Source: Burkholderia sp. 8Y (GTDB lineage: Bacteria; Pseudomonadota; Gammaproteobacteria; Burkholderiales; Burkholderiaceae). From it: a DNA stretch of 64,000 nt. The number at the start of each line of letters is the position of its first letter. Position 1 is the first letter of the stretch. The position numbers and the translations under genes were made by a program. The stretch is taken from positions 1,150,640-1,214,639 of the forward strand of contig NZ_LR733520.1 of NCBI RefSeq assembly GCF_902506145.1, in the 5' to 3' direction. The notes beneath the pieces were generated by a model. That model was not told the DNA's origin, did not search any database, and saw only the letters and a list, made by a program, of their open reading frames with translations. Shown here in pieces: positions 32,681 to 43,326 of this stretch.

Positions 32681-33198
32681 AGGCGATGCAAACCACACTC
32701 GATCAACTCAACACCATGCCCGCCGACGCGTTCGTGACCGTGCTCGCCGGCATCTTTGAGCATTCGCCGTGGGTCGCGGAGATCGCGGCGGCCAGGCGCC
32801 CGTTCGCGAGCATCGACGCGCTGCACGCGACGATGTCGCAGGCGGTCGAAACGGCGGGCGCGGACAAGCAACTCGCGCTCATCAACGCGCACCCGGAACT
32901 CGCGGGCAAGGCGGCGGTGCGCGGCGAACTGACGGCCGAATCGACCCGCGAGCAAAGCGGCGCCGGTCTCAACCTCTGCACGCAGGAAGAATTCGACAAG
33001 CTCCAGTCGCTGAACGCGGCTTACCGCGAGAAGTTCGGCTTTCCGTTCATTCTCGCGGTGCGCGGGTATGACCGTCACGGCATCATCGCGAACTTCGAGG
33101 CGCGCGTGAACCACGACCGCGCCGAAGAGCTTCGCACGAGTCTCGACCAGATTTACCGGATCGCGCGCTTCAGGCTCGACGACCTGATTACGCAGTGA
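32677..33198 (+). CDS. uraD: 2-oxo-4-hydroxy-4-carboxy-5-ureidoimidazoline (OHCU) decarboxylase
   Basis: UraD converts OHCU, the product of 5-hydroxyisourate hydrolase, to (S)-allantoin. The 173 residues contain the family's catalytic histidine in LINAHPELAGKA. They also have the late signature EEFDKLQSLNAAYREKFGFP followed by FILAVRGYDRHG. The start overlaps the puuE stop. Genes for the preceding two steps (uraH and puuD) are on the opposite strand about 4 kb away, so the urate-to-allantoin pathway is split over two operons. Confidence 0.96.
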   Translation: MKAMQTTLDQLNTMPADAFVTVLAGIFEHSPWVAEIAAARRPFASIDALHATMSQAVETAGADKQLALINAHPELAGKAAVRGELTAESTREQSGAGLNLCTQEEFDKLQSLNAAYREKFGFPFILAVRGYDRHGIIANFEARVNHDRAEELRTSLDQIYRIARFRLDDLITQ

Positions 33199-33232
33199 AC
33201 CGCATTTCCCCGTATAGACAAGGACGAAGACA

Positions 33233-34243
33233 ATGGCAATTCCGACACTCGATCCCAACGCGCCCGACTTCACGCGCCGCTATGTGAACCTCGCGGACCC
33301 GCGTCTGGGCGCGCAGGCACTCGAGGCGAGCGACGATTTCTTCGCGCCGAAGGAACGCATGCTGAACCCCGAGCCGGCCGTGTTCATTCCCGGCAAATAC
33401 GACGAGCATGGCAAGTGGATGGACGGCTGGGAAACGCGCCGCAAGCGCACGACCGGCTACGACTGGTGCGTCGTCAAGCTGGCGCGGCCGGGCGTCATCA
33501 AGGGCATCGATCTGGATACGAGCCACTTCACCGGCAACTTCCCGCCGGCGGCGTCAATCGAAGGCGCGCATGTCGCGCAGGGCGCGCCGAGCCAGTCCAC
33601 GCAATGGACGGAAGTCGTGCCGTCGACGACGCTGCAAGGCAATAGCCACCACTATCTGGATGTCGCATCGACCGAGCCGTTCACGCACTTGCGCGTGAAC
33701 ATCTATCCGGACGGCGGCATCGCGCGTTTGCGGGTGTATGGTCAGCCGCAACTCGACTGGCGCAACGCGGATCGCAACGAACTGTTCGACCTCGCCGCGA
33801 TGGAAAATGGCGCGTACCTGGTCGGCACGAACAACCAGCACTTCGGTCTCGCGTCCACGCTTCTGATGCCGGGCCGCGGCGTCAACATGGGCGACGGCTG
33901 GGAAACGCGCCGCCGCCGGGAGCCGGGCAACGACTGGTGTATCGTCGCGCTCGCGCAGCCGGGCATCATCAAGAAAGTCGAAGTCGATACGGCGCACTTC
34001 AAGGGCAATTTCCCCGATCGCTGCTCGTTGCAGGCGGCGTATGTGAAGGGCGGCACGGACAGCTCGCTCGTCACGCAGGCCATGTTCTGGCCGGTGCTGC
34101 TGTCGGAGCAGAAGCTGCAGATGGACAAGCAGCACTTCTTCGAATCGGAACTCGCGGCGCTCGGACCGGTGACGCACGTGCGCTTCAATATCTATCCGGA
34201 CGGCGGCGTGTCGCGCCTGCGTCTTCTCGGAACGCTTGCATGA
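33233..34243 (+). CDS. alc: Allantoicase
   Basis: Allantoicase hydrolyses allantoate to ureidoglycolate and urea. The 336 residues consist of two homologous jelly-roll domains (about 15-175 and 185-335), each with GWETRR and NIYPDGG-type blocks: [18 protein letters not shown] and [33 protein letters not shown] and [16 protein letters not shown]. The stop overlaps the start of allA (ATGATGA at 34240), so the two steps are translationally coupled. The presence of allantoicase means the allantoate step releases urea, not ammonia as with AllC. Confidence 0.97.
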   Translation: MAIPTLDPNAPDFTRRYVNLADPRLGAQALEASDDFFAPKERMLNPEPAVFIPGKYDEHGKWMDGWETRRKRTTGYDWCVVKLARPGVIKGIDLDTSHFTGNFPPAASIEGAHVAQGAPSQSTQWTEVVPSTTLQGNSHHYLDVASTEPFTHLRVNIYPDGGIARLRVYGQPQLDWRNADRNELFDLAAMENGAYLVGTNNQHFGLASTLLMPGRGVNMGDGWETRRRREPGNDWCIVALAQPGIIKKVEVDTAHFKGNFPDRCSLQAAYVKGGTDSSLVTQAMFWPVLLSEQKLQMDKQHFFESELAALGPVTHVRFNIYPDGGVSRLRLLGTLA

Positions 34244-34755
34244 TGAAGACGCTCGCGATCGAACCGTTGACGCGCACGGCGTTCGAACCTTTCGGCGATG
34301 TGATCGAGCTCGAAGGCGCGAAGCAGATCCCGATCAACCTCGGCACGACGATCCGCTTCCACGATCTCTGCAAGGTGGACGTGACGGACGAGGGTGGCCG
34401 CACGCTCGTCAATCTCTTTCGCGGACAGCCGCGCGTGCTGCCGTTCGAAGTGAAGATGATGGAGCGTCACCCGCTCGGCTCGCAGGCGTTCATTCCGCTC
34501 GACGAGCGGCCGTATCTCGTCGTGGTCGCGCCGGCGGGCGAACTCGACGAGTCGAAGATTCGGGCGTTCGTCACGCGCGGCTGGCAGGGCGTGAACTACG
34601 CGAAGGGCGTCTGGCACCATCCGCTGATCGCGCTCGGCAAGGTCAGCGATTTCATCATCGTCGATCGCGGCGGGGACGGGCTGAATCTGAACGAGCAGGA
34701 CCTGAGAGAGTCGTTGTGGCTGAACGAAGAGGCGTTGCGCTTAAGCATTGCGTGA
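34240..34755 (+). CDS. allA: Ureidoglycolate lyase AllA
   Basis: AllA splits ureidoglycolate into glyoxylate and urea. The 171 residues show the cupin-like family blocks: [54 protein letters not shown] and [14 protein letters not shown]. Two adjacent ATGs (34240 and 34243) are possible starts, both overlapping the allantoicase stop. It ends the operon and is followed by a terminator. A urease is not in the window. Confidence 0.96.
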   Translation: MMKTLAIEPLTRTAFEPFGDVIELEGAKQIPINLGTTIRFHDLCKVDVTDEGGRTLVNLFRGQPRVLPFEVKMMERHPLGSQAFIPLDERPYLVVVAPAGELDESKIRAFVTRGWQGVNYAKGVWHHPLIALGKVSDFIIVDRGGDGLNLNEQDLRESLWLNEEALRLSIA

Positions 34756-34778
34756 ATCGCTTCTCGCAGTCACGGGAG

Positions 34779-34806
34779 AGACCGGCGCAGCATGGCCGGT
34801 CTTTTT
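34779..34806 (+). terminator. Rho-independent terminator after allA
   Basis: AGACCGGC and GCCGGTCT form an eight-base-pair stem with an eight-base loop, followed by TTTT. It lies 24 bases after the allA stop and before the threonine aldolase gene, so the aldolase is probably transcribed separately. Confidence 0.85.
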
Positions 34807-34852
34807 CATTGCGCGCTACACTATGCCGCTCATTCCCGACGAGCGACTCACG

Positions 34853-35872
34853 ATGCCAGCACGCCTGATCGACCTACGCAGCGATACCGTCACCCGCCCG
34901 AGCCCAGCGATGCTCGCCGCCATGTCCGCCGCCGAAGTCGGCGACGACGTCTGGGGCGACGATCCCACTGTCATCGAACTCCAGTCCGCGCTCGCCGCCC
35001 GCACCGGCAAGGAAGCGGGCCTGTTCTTTCCGAGTGGCACGCAAAGCAATCTCGCCGCGCTGATGGCGCACTGCGCGCGCGGCGACGAGTACATCGTCGG
35101 GCAGGCGGCGCACACGTACAAGTACGAGGGCGGCGGCGCGGCGGTGCTCGGCAGCATTCAGCCGCAGCCGATCGAAAACGCGCCGGACGGCTCGCTGCCG
35201 CTCGAAAAGATCGCGGCGGCGATCAAGCCGATCGACGATCACTTCGCGCGCACGCGCTTGCTCGCGCTCGAAAACACCATCGGCGGGAAAGTGCTGCCGG
35301 CGGATTACGTGGCGCAGGCGACGAAACTCGCGCGCGATCGCGGCCTCTCGACGCATCTGGACGGCGCGCGCATCTTCAACGCAGTGGTGGCGTCGGACCG
35401 GCCGGTAAGCGAACTGTGCGCGCCGTTCGATACCGTCTCCATCTGCTTTTCGAAAGGGCTCGGTGCGCCGGTCGGTTCGGTGCTGGTCGGCAGCAAGGCG
35501 CTCGTGGCTGTCGCGCACCGCTGGCGCAAGGTGCTCGGAGGCGGCATGCGGCAGGCGGGCGTGCTCGCGGCGGCGTGCCTCCATGCGCTCGATCATCACG
35601 TCGACGGGCTTGCGCAGGATCACGAGAACGCGGCGCGGCTCGCGGCGGGGCTCGCCGAAATCGACGGAATCGTGATTCAGTCGCAAGCCACGAACATGGT
35701 GTTCGCGCAGATTCCCGAGAAGCATTGCGCGCCGCTCGAAGCGTGGCTCAAGGAGCGGGGCATTCTCACGCAGATGTTGTACGCATCGCGCTTCGTGACG
35801 CATCGCGACGTGTCGCGCGAGGATATCGATACCGTCCTGCACGCAGTCAAAGCCTACTTCGCCGCGCAATGA
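34853..35872 (+). CDS. Low-specificity L-threonine aldolase
   Basis: This is a PLP-dependent fold-type I enzyme that cleaves L-threonine or L-allo-threonine to glycine and acetaldehyde. The 339 residues start MPARLIDLRSDTVTRPS, the standard N-terminus; an upstream ATG at 34823 would add ten residues. Visible motifs include EVGDDVWGDDPTV, FFPSGTQSNLAAL, LENTIGGKVLP, the aspartate in THLDGARIFNA and the PLP lysine in CFSKGLGAPVGS. Its place beside glyoxylate-yielding genes may be chance; glyoxylate can be aminated to glycine, the co-substrate of the reverse reaction (inference). It ends in a strong hairpin. Confidence 0.93.
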   Translation: MPARLIDLRSDTVTRPSPAMLAAMSAAEVGDDVWGDDPTVIELQSALAARTGKEAGLFFPSGTQSNLAALMAHCARGDEYIVGQAAHTYKYEGGGAAVLGSIQPQPIENAPDGSLPLEKIAAAIKPIDDHFARTRLLALENTIGGKVLPADYVAQATKLARDRGLSTHLDGARIFNAVVASDRPVSELCAPFDTVSICFSKGLGAPVGSVLVGSKALVAVAHRWRKVLGGGMRQAGVLAAACLHALDHHVDGLAQDHENAARLAAGLAEIDGIVIQSQATNMVFAQIPEKHCAPLEAWLKERGILTQMLYASRFVTHRDVSREDIDTVLHAVKAYFAAQ

Positions 35873-35873
35873 A

Positions 35874-35908
35874 AAACGGCCCGATTGGGAAAGCCAATCG
35901 GGCCGTTT
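35874..35908. terminator. Bidirectional terminator between threonine aldolase and puuD
   Basis: AAACGGCCCGATTGG and CCAATCGGGCCGTTT form a perfect 15-base-pair stem with loop GAAAG, flanked by A and T runs on both sides. It lies between two convergent genes and should stop both transcripts. Confidence 0.9.
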
Positions 35909-35923
35909 CGCATCGGCGCGGCG

Positions 35924-37117
35924 TTACTGCACCGCGCCTCCATCGAACCACGCGGCAATCTTCTGACGCTCGGCATCCGTCATTTGCGTGACGTTGCCAA
36001 GGGGCATCGCTTTGAGCGTGACCGCCTGCTGATGCACGCGCTGTGCGTTCTGGCGGATCTCGGCGGGCGTGTCGAGCAGGACGCCGGCGGGCGCGCTGCC
36101 CATCATCGTCGGATGCGCGGAGTGGCAGACCGCGCAACGCTGCTGAATGATCGGCTGGATATCGGCGACCTTGATCGCCGGCGTGCCTGCCGCCTGCGCG
36201 ACCGGCACCGTCGGCGCGGGCATCGTCCAGGCGAAGGCGCCGAGCACGAGCACGAGACCGGCGAGCGGCATGTACCACAGCACTTGTCCGCGGTGACGCA
36301 TCACGAAGAACTGACGGATCAGCGCGCCGGCCAGCATGATGAGCACGAGGATCACCCAGTTGTAGCGGTGCGTGTAGGTCATCGCGTAGTGGTTGGACAG
36401 CATCGCGAAGACGACCGGCAGCGTGAAATACGTGTTGTGCACCGAACGCTGCTTGCCGCGCTTGCCGTAGATCGCATTCGGCGTTTCGCCCTTGAGCATC
36501 GCGGCGACCATCTTGCGCTGTCCCGGAATGATGACGAAGAACACGTTCGCCGACATGATCGTCGCGATCATGGCGCCCGTGATCAGATACGCAGCGCGGC
36601 CCGAGAACACGTGGCACGCCACGAACGCCGCCACCAGCACGTAGATGCCCACGCAAATGCCGAGCAGACGGTCGTTGTTGCCGAGCAGGCGGCAGAGCGA
36701 GTCGTAGACGATCCAGCCGGCCATCAGAAAGCCGAGCGCGGCGGAGACCGCGACGACCGGTCCCATGTCGAGCACGTTCTTGTCGATTAGATACGTGCTC
36801 GGTGACAGCAGATACAGCACGAAGAAGAGGCCGAAGCCGGACATCCACGTGGTGTAAGACGGCCAGAACGACCAGTGCAGATTCTCCGGCATGTCTTGCG
36901 GCGCGACCGAATACTTCTGCATGTGATAGAAGCCGCCGCCGTGAACGTGCCAGAAGTCGCCGAACACGCCGCGCCGGCGCGCATTCGGGTCCTGCGGCGG
37001 TTTCAGGCTATTGTCGAGCGCGACGAAGTAGAACGACTCGCCGATCCACGCGATCGCGACGATCACGTGCAGACAGCGCAAGGCCAGGTTGAGCCAGTCG
37101 GTGATAAAGCCTTCCAT
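35924..37117 (-). CDS. puuD: Urate hydroxylase PuuD (membrane domain fused to cytochrome c)
   Basis: PuuD oxidises urate to 5-hydroxyisourate and passes electrons to the respiratory chain through a fused cytochrome c, in place of peroxide-forming uricase. The N-terminal part (about residues 1-315) has eight or so membrane helices with conserved histidines (RCLHVIVAIAWIGESFYF; FWHVHGGGFYHMQKY). The C-terminal domain has a single CxxCH haem motif in QQRCAVCHSAHPTMMG and later methionines that could be axial ligands. The ATG at 37115-37117 follows GGAGG by five bases and gives 397 residues; an in-frame GTG lies four codons upstream. It lies 75 bases after uraH in the same direction. Confidence 0.95.
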   Translation of the reverse strand: MEGFITDWLNLALRCLHVIVAIAWIGESFYFVALDNSLKPPQDPNARRRGVFGDFWHVHGGGFYHMQKYSVAPQDMPENLHWSFWPSYTTWMSGFGLFFVLYLLSPSTYLIDKNVLDMGPVVAVSAALGFLMAGWIVYDSLCRLLGNNDRLLGICVGIYVLVAAFVACHVFSGRAAYLITGAMIATIMSANVFFVIIPGQRKMVAAMLKGETPNAIYGKRGKQRSVHNTYFTLPVVFAMLSNHYAMTYTHRYNWVILVLIMLAGALIRQFFVMRHRGQVLWYMPLAGLVLVLGAFAWTMPAPTVPVAQAAGTPAIKVADIQPIIQQRCAVCHSAHPTMMGSAPAGVLLDTPAEIRQNAQRVHQQAVTLKAMPLGNVTQMTDAERQKIAAWFDGGAVQ

Positions 37118-37192
37118 GAACTCCTCCACTACCGATTCGTTATGTGCACGCCGCGCGTTGACGGCGTGCTGATCGTTTCCATTTGCCTGGTT

Positions 37193-37546
37193 CTAGCTGC
37201 CGCGATACGTGCTGTACGCCCAAGGCGACACCAAAAGCGGCACGTGATAGTGCGCAGCCGTATCCGCGATGCCAAAGCGCAGCACGACGCGATCGACGAA
37301 GCGCGGCTCGGGCACCTTCACGCCGAGCGCGGCGAAATAGTCGCCCGCGTGAAAGACGAGTTCGTACTCGCCGGTTTCGAGTTCCGCGCCTTCGAGCAGC
37401 GGCGCATCGCAGCGGCCGTCGTCGTTGGTGAGCGTGGTCTTGATTGCGCGCCGGGTGTCGCCCGCGAGCGCGAAGAGCTCGACTTGGATGTTCGCGCCCG
37501 GGCGGCCGTGCGCGGTGTCGAGGACGTGGGTGGTGAGCTTGCCCAT
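37193..37546 (-). CDS. uraH: 5-hydroxyisourate hydrolase (transthyretin-like)
   Basis: HIUase hydrolyses 5-hydroxyisourate to OHCU, linking PuuD to UraD. The 117 residues have both family signatures: GKLTTHVLDTAHGRPG at the N-terminus and the C-terminal YSTYRGS tetrapeptide region. Catalytic His, Arg and the final Ser motif are in place. The ATG at 37544-37546 is eight bases after AAGGA; an ATG two codons upstream is too close to that site. No signal peptide is present, so it should act in the cytoplasm. It heads a two-gene operon with puuD. Confidence 0.96.
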   Translation of the reverse strand: MGKLTTHVLDTAHGRPGANIQVELFALAGDTRRAIKTTLTNDDGRCDAPLLEGAELETGEYELVFHAGDYFAALGVKVPEPRFVDRVVLRFGIADTAAHYHVPLLVSPWAYSTYRGS

Positions 37547-38008
37547 TCGCATGTTCCTTGTGTTGTGCGATGTCCGGCTCGCGCATCGATCCGAAATCCG
37601 CACTGGGGAACCGTGCGGCGGCGGCGGATCGAGGCTCCACGTCAGTGGCTACATACCCGTCGGCGTTTCAGATGCGCGCCGTGTACAGCATTGTAGAAAT
37701 TCGAGACGCGCTGTGCGCCCGCGATAGGAAAGATAATGCCGGACGCATGAGCGCCGCCGTTGGTGCAAGACCAGGGCACGCGGGCATCCGCGCGGCTTTC
37801 GGTGCGATGCTACCTGCGCCAAAATTCGGGAATATATCGCCGGGCTGAATGCGACTATGACGGCCCCATGATTGCCGCCGTGTTTTTGGCTACCGACAGT
37901 GACACGGCGCGCAATCGAGGCGCGTCCCGAAGACGGCGTTCCACGCTGGGTAACCGGGGCTGTCACTGGTCCTTTTACCCTGATGCAACCCGTTTCGGAG
38001 AACATTCG
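37547..38008. other. Divergent regulatory region between uraH-puuD and the 8-oxoguanine deaminase gene
   Basis: This 462-base region must hold promoters for both directions. No textbook sigma-70 pair was found. A TGTACA palindrome lies near 37681-37687 and a short inverted repeat GGTAACC near 37950, but neither matches the gntR-type sites well. No gene is apparent; in-frame extension upstream of the deaminase has no recognisable similarity. Confidence 0.5.
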
Positions 38009-39375
<1,367 letters not shown>

Positions 39376-39379
<4 letters not shown>

Positions 39380-39414
39380 CAGCGCGCCCCGCACGAGGCG
39401 CGCGATGCTGTCAG
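39376..39414. terminator. Imperfect hairpin overlapping two convergent stop codons
   Basis: CTGACAGC pairs with GCTGTCAG and GCGCC with GGCGC, with a five-base bulge (GCGAT) on one arm. The outer arms include the stop codons of the deaminase and of the LysR gene. It could act as a compact bidirectional terminator, without a U tract. Confidence 0.5.
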
Positions 39415-40343
39415 GGCTGATCGATCAGCGAGCGCGTCGCCTCGGCGACGAGACTGCGCAGCCAGCGCACTTCGTCGGAGTAGTGGCACCGCTCATGCCA
39501 GAGCTGGTAATACTGCATGGGCGGGAAGTCGAGCGGCGCGGGCACCACCGCGAGCGGCAGAAACTTCGCGTAATGGGCGGCAAAGAGGCGCGTGGTCGTG
39601 AAGACGAGATCCGACTTGATGAGCACGTAAGGCGCAAGATTGAAGTACGGCAGCGTCACGACGACATGGCGTTTCAGGCGCTCGCGCGCCAGATGCACGT
39701 CGATTGCTCCGCGCTGACCGACGGAATAGGGCGTCGGCGCGAGGTGCGGCGCGTTCAGGTACTGGTCGAGCGTGAGCCCGCCGCGCTTGGCGAACGGGTG
39801 CGTGTTGCTGACGAGACACACGATCTTGTCAACGAAGAGATTGGACAGATGCAGTTGCTCGGGCGGTTCCGGCCAGTTGCCGACGACGATATCGAGCTTG
39901 CCGTCTTCGAGCGCCAGTTCGTAATCGAACGCGGGGCCGAGCGAATGAAATTCGAGCGTCGCGTCGGGCGCGGCCTGCCGGAAACGCTCGACGACGGTCG
40001 GCACGAAGAGCACGTTCAGGTAGTCCGGACAGCCGATGCGATAGCACCGCACGGACGTCGAAGGGTCGAAGTTGTGCTGCTGGACCTTGATCCGCTCGAT
40101 CTCGCGCAGCGCGTTCTGCGTCGGTTCGAGCAGGCGCAGGCCGTATTCGGTCGGCACCATGCCGGATTTGCCGCGCACGAGCAGCGGGTCGCCGGTGATG
40201 TCGCGCAGGCGGCGCAGCGCGGCGCTGATCGCGGGTTGGGACTGATTGAGCTTGACGGCCGCACGGGTGACGCTGCGTTCCATCAGCAAGGTATGCAAGA
40301 CGCGCAATAAGTACGTATCGATCGCCTCGCGTTGCTGACTCAT
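39411..40343 (-). CDS. LysR family transcriptional regulator
   Basis: This 310-residue LysR-type regulator has the N-terminal winged helix (LLRVLHTLLMERSVTRAAVK, then NQSQPAISAALRRLRDITGD) and a periplasmic-binding-protein-like effector domain from about residue 95. It is convergent with the 8-oxoguanine deaminase gene and divergent from the BMP-type nucleoside importer operon, which is the more typical target arrangement. A purine or purine derivative as inducer is an inference from these neighbours. Confidence 0.92.
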   Translation of the reverse strand: MSQQREAIDTYLLRVLHTLLMERSVTRAAVKLNQSQPAISAALRRLRDITGDPLLVRGKSGMVPTEYGLRLLEPTQNALREIERIKVQQHNFDPSTSVRCYRIGCPDYLNVLFVPTVVERFRQAAPDATLEFHSLGPAFDYELALEDGKLDIVVGNWPEPPEQLHLSNLFVDKIVCLVSNTHPFAKRGGLTLDQYLNAPHLAPTPYSVGQRGAIDVHLARERLKRHVVVTLPYFNLAPYVLIKSDLVFTTTRLFAAHYAKFLPLAVVPAPLDFPPMQYYQLWHERCHYSDEVRWLRSLVAEATRSLIDQP

Positions 40344-40641
40344 GTTATCTCCACTATATGTTCTGGCTGATCGATGCAGGGGTACAACATATCATTTTTA
40401 ATATGACATGGAGGTGGCGTCAAGGTGTGGCTTACCCGGAAATCGCGGCACTGCGGGCGAGCGCGCGAATTTTGAGTGATCGACTTAGTGTCTCGAATTC
40501 TGTAAATTCTGGCCGCGATATGAGTTCGTGCGACAAACGGTGTCCTGCGCGCGCTGTCGCGGTAATTTTCCCCAGTCCGGCCTGCTCGGTGGCCGGGCGC
40601 ATATTCAGAACTCAATGGGCGACGCCATTCAAGAGTCGACA
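40344..40641. promoter_or_regulatory. Divergent LysR/importer control region with AT-rich inverted repeat
   Basis: A region unusually rich in A and T for this genome lies at 40350-40410. It contains ATATGTT (40356-40362) and AACATAT (40386-40392) as an inverted repeat spaced by 23 bases. CATAT and ATATG at 40388-40405 form a second short one. Such spacing could suit LysR-type binding half sites. A third symmetric element, GAATT-N5-AATTC, lies near 40495-40509. No complete sigma-70 promoter is claimed. Confidence 0.5.
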
Positions 40642-42186
40642 ATGCCACCGCGCCTGGCGTTGTCCGGCATCAGCAAGCAGTACCCGTCCGTCAAGGCGAA
40701 CGACGGCGTGAATCTCGTCGTCATGCCGGGCGAGATCCACGCGGTTCTCGGCGAGAACGGCGCGGGCAAGTCCACGCTGATGAAGATCATCTACGGCGCG
40801 GTGCGCCCGGACGAAGGCGAGATTCGCTGGCAGGGCGAGACCGTCGAGATCGGCAGTCCGGCGGCGGCGCGCAAGCTCGGCATCGGCATGGTGTTTCAGC
40901 ACTTCTCGCTGTTCGAGACGCTGACGGTCGCCGAAAACATCGCGCTCGCGCTCGACGAGAAGTTCGACATGAAGGCGCTCTCGAAGCGCATCCGCGACGT
41001 GTCGAAAGACTACGGGCTCGATGTCGATCCGCAGCGGCACGTTCATAGCCTGACGGTCGGCGAGCGCCAGCGCGTGGAGATCGTGCGGTGCCTGTTGCAG
41101 AACCCGCGGCTCCTCATCATGGACGAGCCGACTTCCGTGCTCACGCCGCAGGCGGTCCAGAAGCTCTTCACGGTGCTGCGCCGGCTCGCGGCCGAAGGGT
41201 GCAGCATTCTCTATATCAGCCACAAACTCGACGAAATCCAGGCGCTCTGCGAAAACGCCACGGTGATGCGCGGCGGCCGCGTGACGGGCAACGTCGATCC
41301 GCGCAAGGAAACGCACGCGTCGCTCGCGCAGTTGATGGTCGGCCACTCGCTGCCGGACTACACGCGCCGCGCCCACACGCCGGGCGATGCCTTGCTCGCG
41401 GTCAGGAATCTCTCGGTGGCGAGTCCGGACCCGTTTGGCACGTCGCTCGACCACGTGTCGTTCGAAGTGCGCGCAGGCGAGATATTCGGCATCGCGGGCG
41501 TGTCGGGCAACGGCCAGGCGGAACTGCTTGCCGCGCTCTCGGGCGAGATTCGCGATCGCCACGTCGCGCCGGACGCGGTGTCGATCTGCGGGACGCCTGC
41601 CGCGCGGCTCACGGCCGGCGCGCGGCGGCGGCTCGGCTTCGCGTTCGTGCCGGAAGAACGGCTCGGGCGCGGCGCGGTGCCGGCCATGTCGCTCGCGGAG
41701 AACGGCCTGCTGACCGCGCATCGGCAGCAGATGGTGCGCGGCGGCTGGATACGCGCGGGCGCGGTGCGCGGCTTCGCGGACCGCTGCATCGAGGCATTCG
41801 ACGTGCGGTGTGGCGGCAGCGGCGCGCTCGCGCAAAGCCTGTCGGGCGGCAATCTGCAGAAGTTCATCGTCGGACGCGAGATTCTGCAGGCGCCGAAGGT
41901 GCTCGTCGTCGCGCAGCCGACCTGGGGCGTCGATGTCGGCGCGGCCGGTTTCATCCGCCAGCAACTGCTCGATCTGGCGTCGCGCGGCGTCGCCATTCTG
42001 GTGATCTCGGAAGAACTCGAAGAACTGTTCGACATTTGCGACCGGCTCGCAGTGCTCGCGCGCGGCAAACTCTCGCCGGTGCGCGCCACGGGCGAGACGA
42101 ACGCCGAGGAAATCGGCCTCTTCATGGCGGGGCTTTTCGACGGCAAGCGCACGCCCGCGGCCGAACTCGATTCTTTGAGCAAATAA
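40642..42186 (+). CDS. Nucleoside-type ABC transporter ATP-binding protein (two ABC domains)
   Basis: This is the energising subunit of a BMP-family (PnrA/NupO-like) importer, with two fused ATPase domains as in RbsA. Domain 1 (about 5-240) is complete: Walker A GENGAGKST, signature LTVGERQRVEIV, Walker B LLIMDEPTSVLT, switch histidine ISHKLDEI. Domain 2 (about 255-500) has a degenerate Walker A (GVSGNGQAELL) but a good signature (LSGGNLQKFIVGRE), typical of this subfamily. The ATG at 40642 (MPPRLALSGISKQ) has AAGAG six bases upstream, giving 514 residues; an ATG at 40615 is the alternative. Confidence 0.92.
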   Translation: MPPRLALSGISKQYPSVKANDGVNLVVMPGEIHAVLGENGAGKSTLMKIIYGAVRPDEGEIRWQGETVEIGSPAAARKLGIGMVFQHFSLFETLTVAENIALALDEKFDMKALSKRIRDVSKDYGLDVDPQRHVHSLTVGERQRVEIVRCLLQNPRLLIMDEPTSVLTPQAVQKLFTVLRRLAAEGCSILYISHKLDEIQALCENATVMRGGRVTGNVDPRKETHASLAQLMVGHSLPDYTRRAHTPGDALLAVRNLSVASPDPFGTSLDHVSFEVRAGEIFGIAGVSGNGQAELLAALSGEIRDRHVAPDAVSICGTPAARLTAGARRRLGFAFVPEERLGRGAVPAMSLAENGLLTAHRQQMVRGGWIRAGAVRGFADRCIEAFDVRCGGSGALAQSLSGGNLQKFIVGREILQAPKVLVVAQPTWGVDVGAAGFIRQQLLDLASRGVAILVISEELEELFDICDRLAVLARGKLSPVRATGETNAEEIGLFMAGLFDGKRTPAAELDSLSK

Positions 42187-42188
42187 GC

Positions 42189-43295
42189 ATGATCTTTCCC
42201 TATCGACTCGAAGCGCGCCCGACGCCCTCGCGCGCCATGCAGCTTGCAGTGCCGGTCGTGGCCGCCGTGGCGACGCTCGTCATCGGCTTTCTGATTTTCA
42301 GCGTCGTCGGCCAGGACCCGTTGCGCGCGATGCACGCGTTCTTCATCGAGCCGCTCTCGACCGTGAACGGCTGGTCCGAACTCGTGCTGAAGGCGTCGCC
42401 GCTGTGCCTGATCGGGCTGGGGCTCGCGGTCGGCTACCGCGCGAACGTGTGGAACATCGGCGCGGAAGGGCAGATGCTGCTCGGCGGCATCGTCGCGGGC
42501 GGCATCGCGATCCACGCCGGCGATGCGTCCGGCTGGTGGACGCTGCCGCTCATGGTGATCGGCGGTATCGCGGGCGGCATGCTGTGGGCCGCGATTCCGG
42601 CACTGCTCAAGAGCCGCTTCAACACCAACGAGATTCTCACGAGCCTGATGCTCACCTACGTCGCGACGCAGCTGCTGATCTATCTCGTGAGCGGCCCGTG
42701 GCGCGATCCGGAGGGCATGAACTTCCCGATTTCCGCGATGTTCGTCGACGATGCGCTGTTTCCGCGTCTCTACGGCGACTGGCACTGGAGTTTCCTGAAG
42801 GGCACGCGCATCAACGCGTCGGTGTTTCTGACGGTGATCGCGATTCCGCTCGTCTGGCTCTTCATGCGCAAGAGTTTCGCGGGCTTTCGCATGAACGTGG
42901 GCGGTCTCGCGCCGCTCGCCGCGCGCTACGCGGGCTTCTCGGACAAGAAGACCATCTGGACCTCGCTGCTGCTTTCGGGCGGGCTCGCGGGACTCGCGGG
43001 CATGGGCGAAGTGGCGGGTCCGATCGGGCAGCTTCAGGCAGGATGGTCGCCGGGCTACGGCTTCACCGCGATCATCGTCGTGTTTGTCGGACGGTTGCAT
43101 CCGGTGGGGATCGTGCTCGCGAGTCTCCTGATGGCGCTGCTGTATCTCGGCGGCGAGGCGGTGCAAACGTCGCTGCAATTGCCGCAGGCGCTCGCAGGCG
43201 TGTTTCAGGGGCTGCTGCTTTTTTGTCTGCTCGGCTGCGATCTGTTTGTCAATTACCGCATTAGGCGCAGGACGCCGGCGCACCGCGCCGCTTAA
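42189..43295 (+). CDS. ABC transporter permease, nucleoside (BMP-associated) type, subunit 1
   Basis: This is the first membrane subunit of the importer, of the BPD_transp_2 family (368 residues, about nine or ten helices). The GLGLAVGYRANVWNIGAEGQ and NEILTSLMLTYVA motifs are hallmarks of permeases that work with BMP-type purine-nucleoside binding proteins. The start codon follows the ATPase stop by two bases. Confidence 0.92.
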   Translation: MIFPYRLEARPTPSRAMQLAVPVVAAVATLVIGFLIFSVVGQDPLRAMHAFFIEPLSTVNGWSELVLKASPLCLIGLGLAVGYRANVWNIGAEGQMLLGGIVAGGIAIHAGDASGWWTLPLMVIGGIAGGMLWAAIPALLKSRFNTNEILTSLMLTYVATQLLIYLVSGPWRDPEGMNFPISAMFVDDALFPRLYGDWHWSFLKGTRINASVFLTVIAIPLVWLFMRKSFAGFRMNVGGLAPLAARYAGFSDKKTIWTSLLLSGGLAGLAGMGEVAGPIGQLQAGWSPGYGFTAIIVVFVGRLHPVGIVLASLLMALLYLGGEAVQTSLQLPQALAGVFQGLLLFCLLGCDLFVNYRIRRRTPAHRAA

Positions 43296-43326
43296 AGACC
43301 GCATAAGAGCTTAAGAGAAATCGAAA

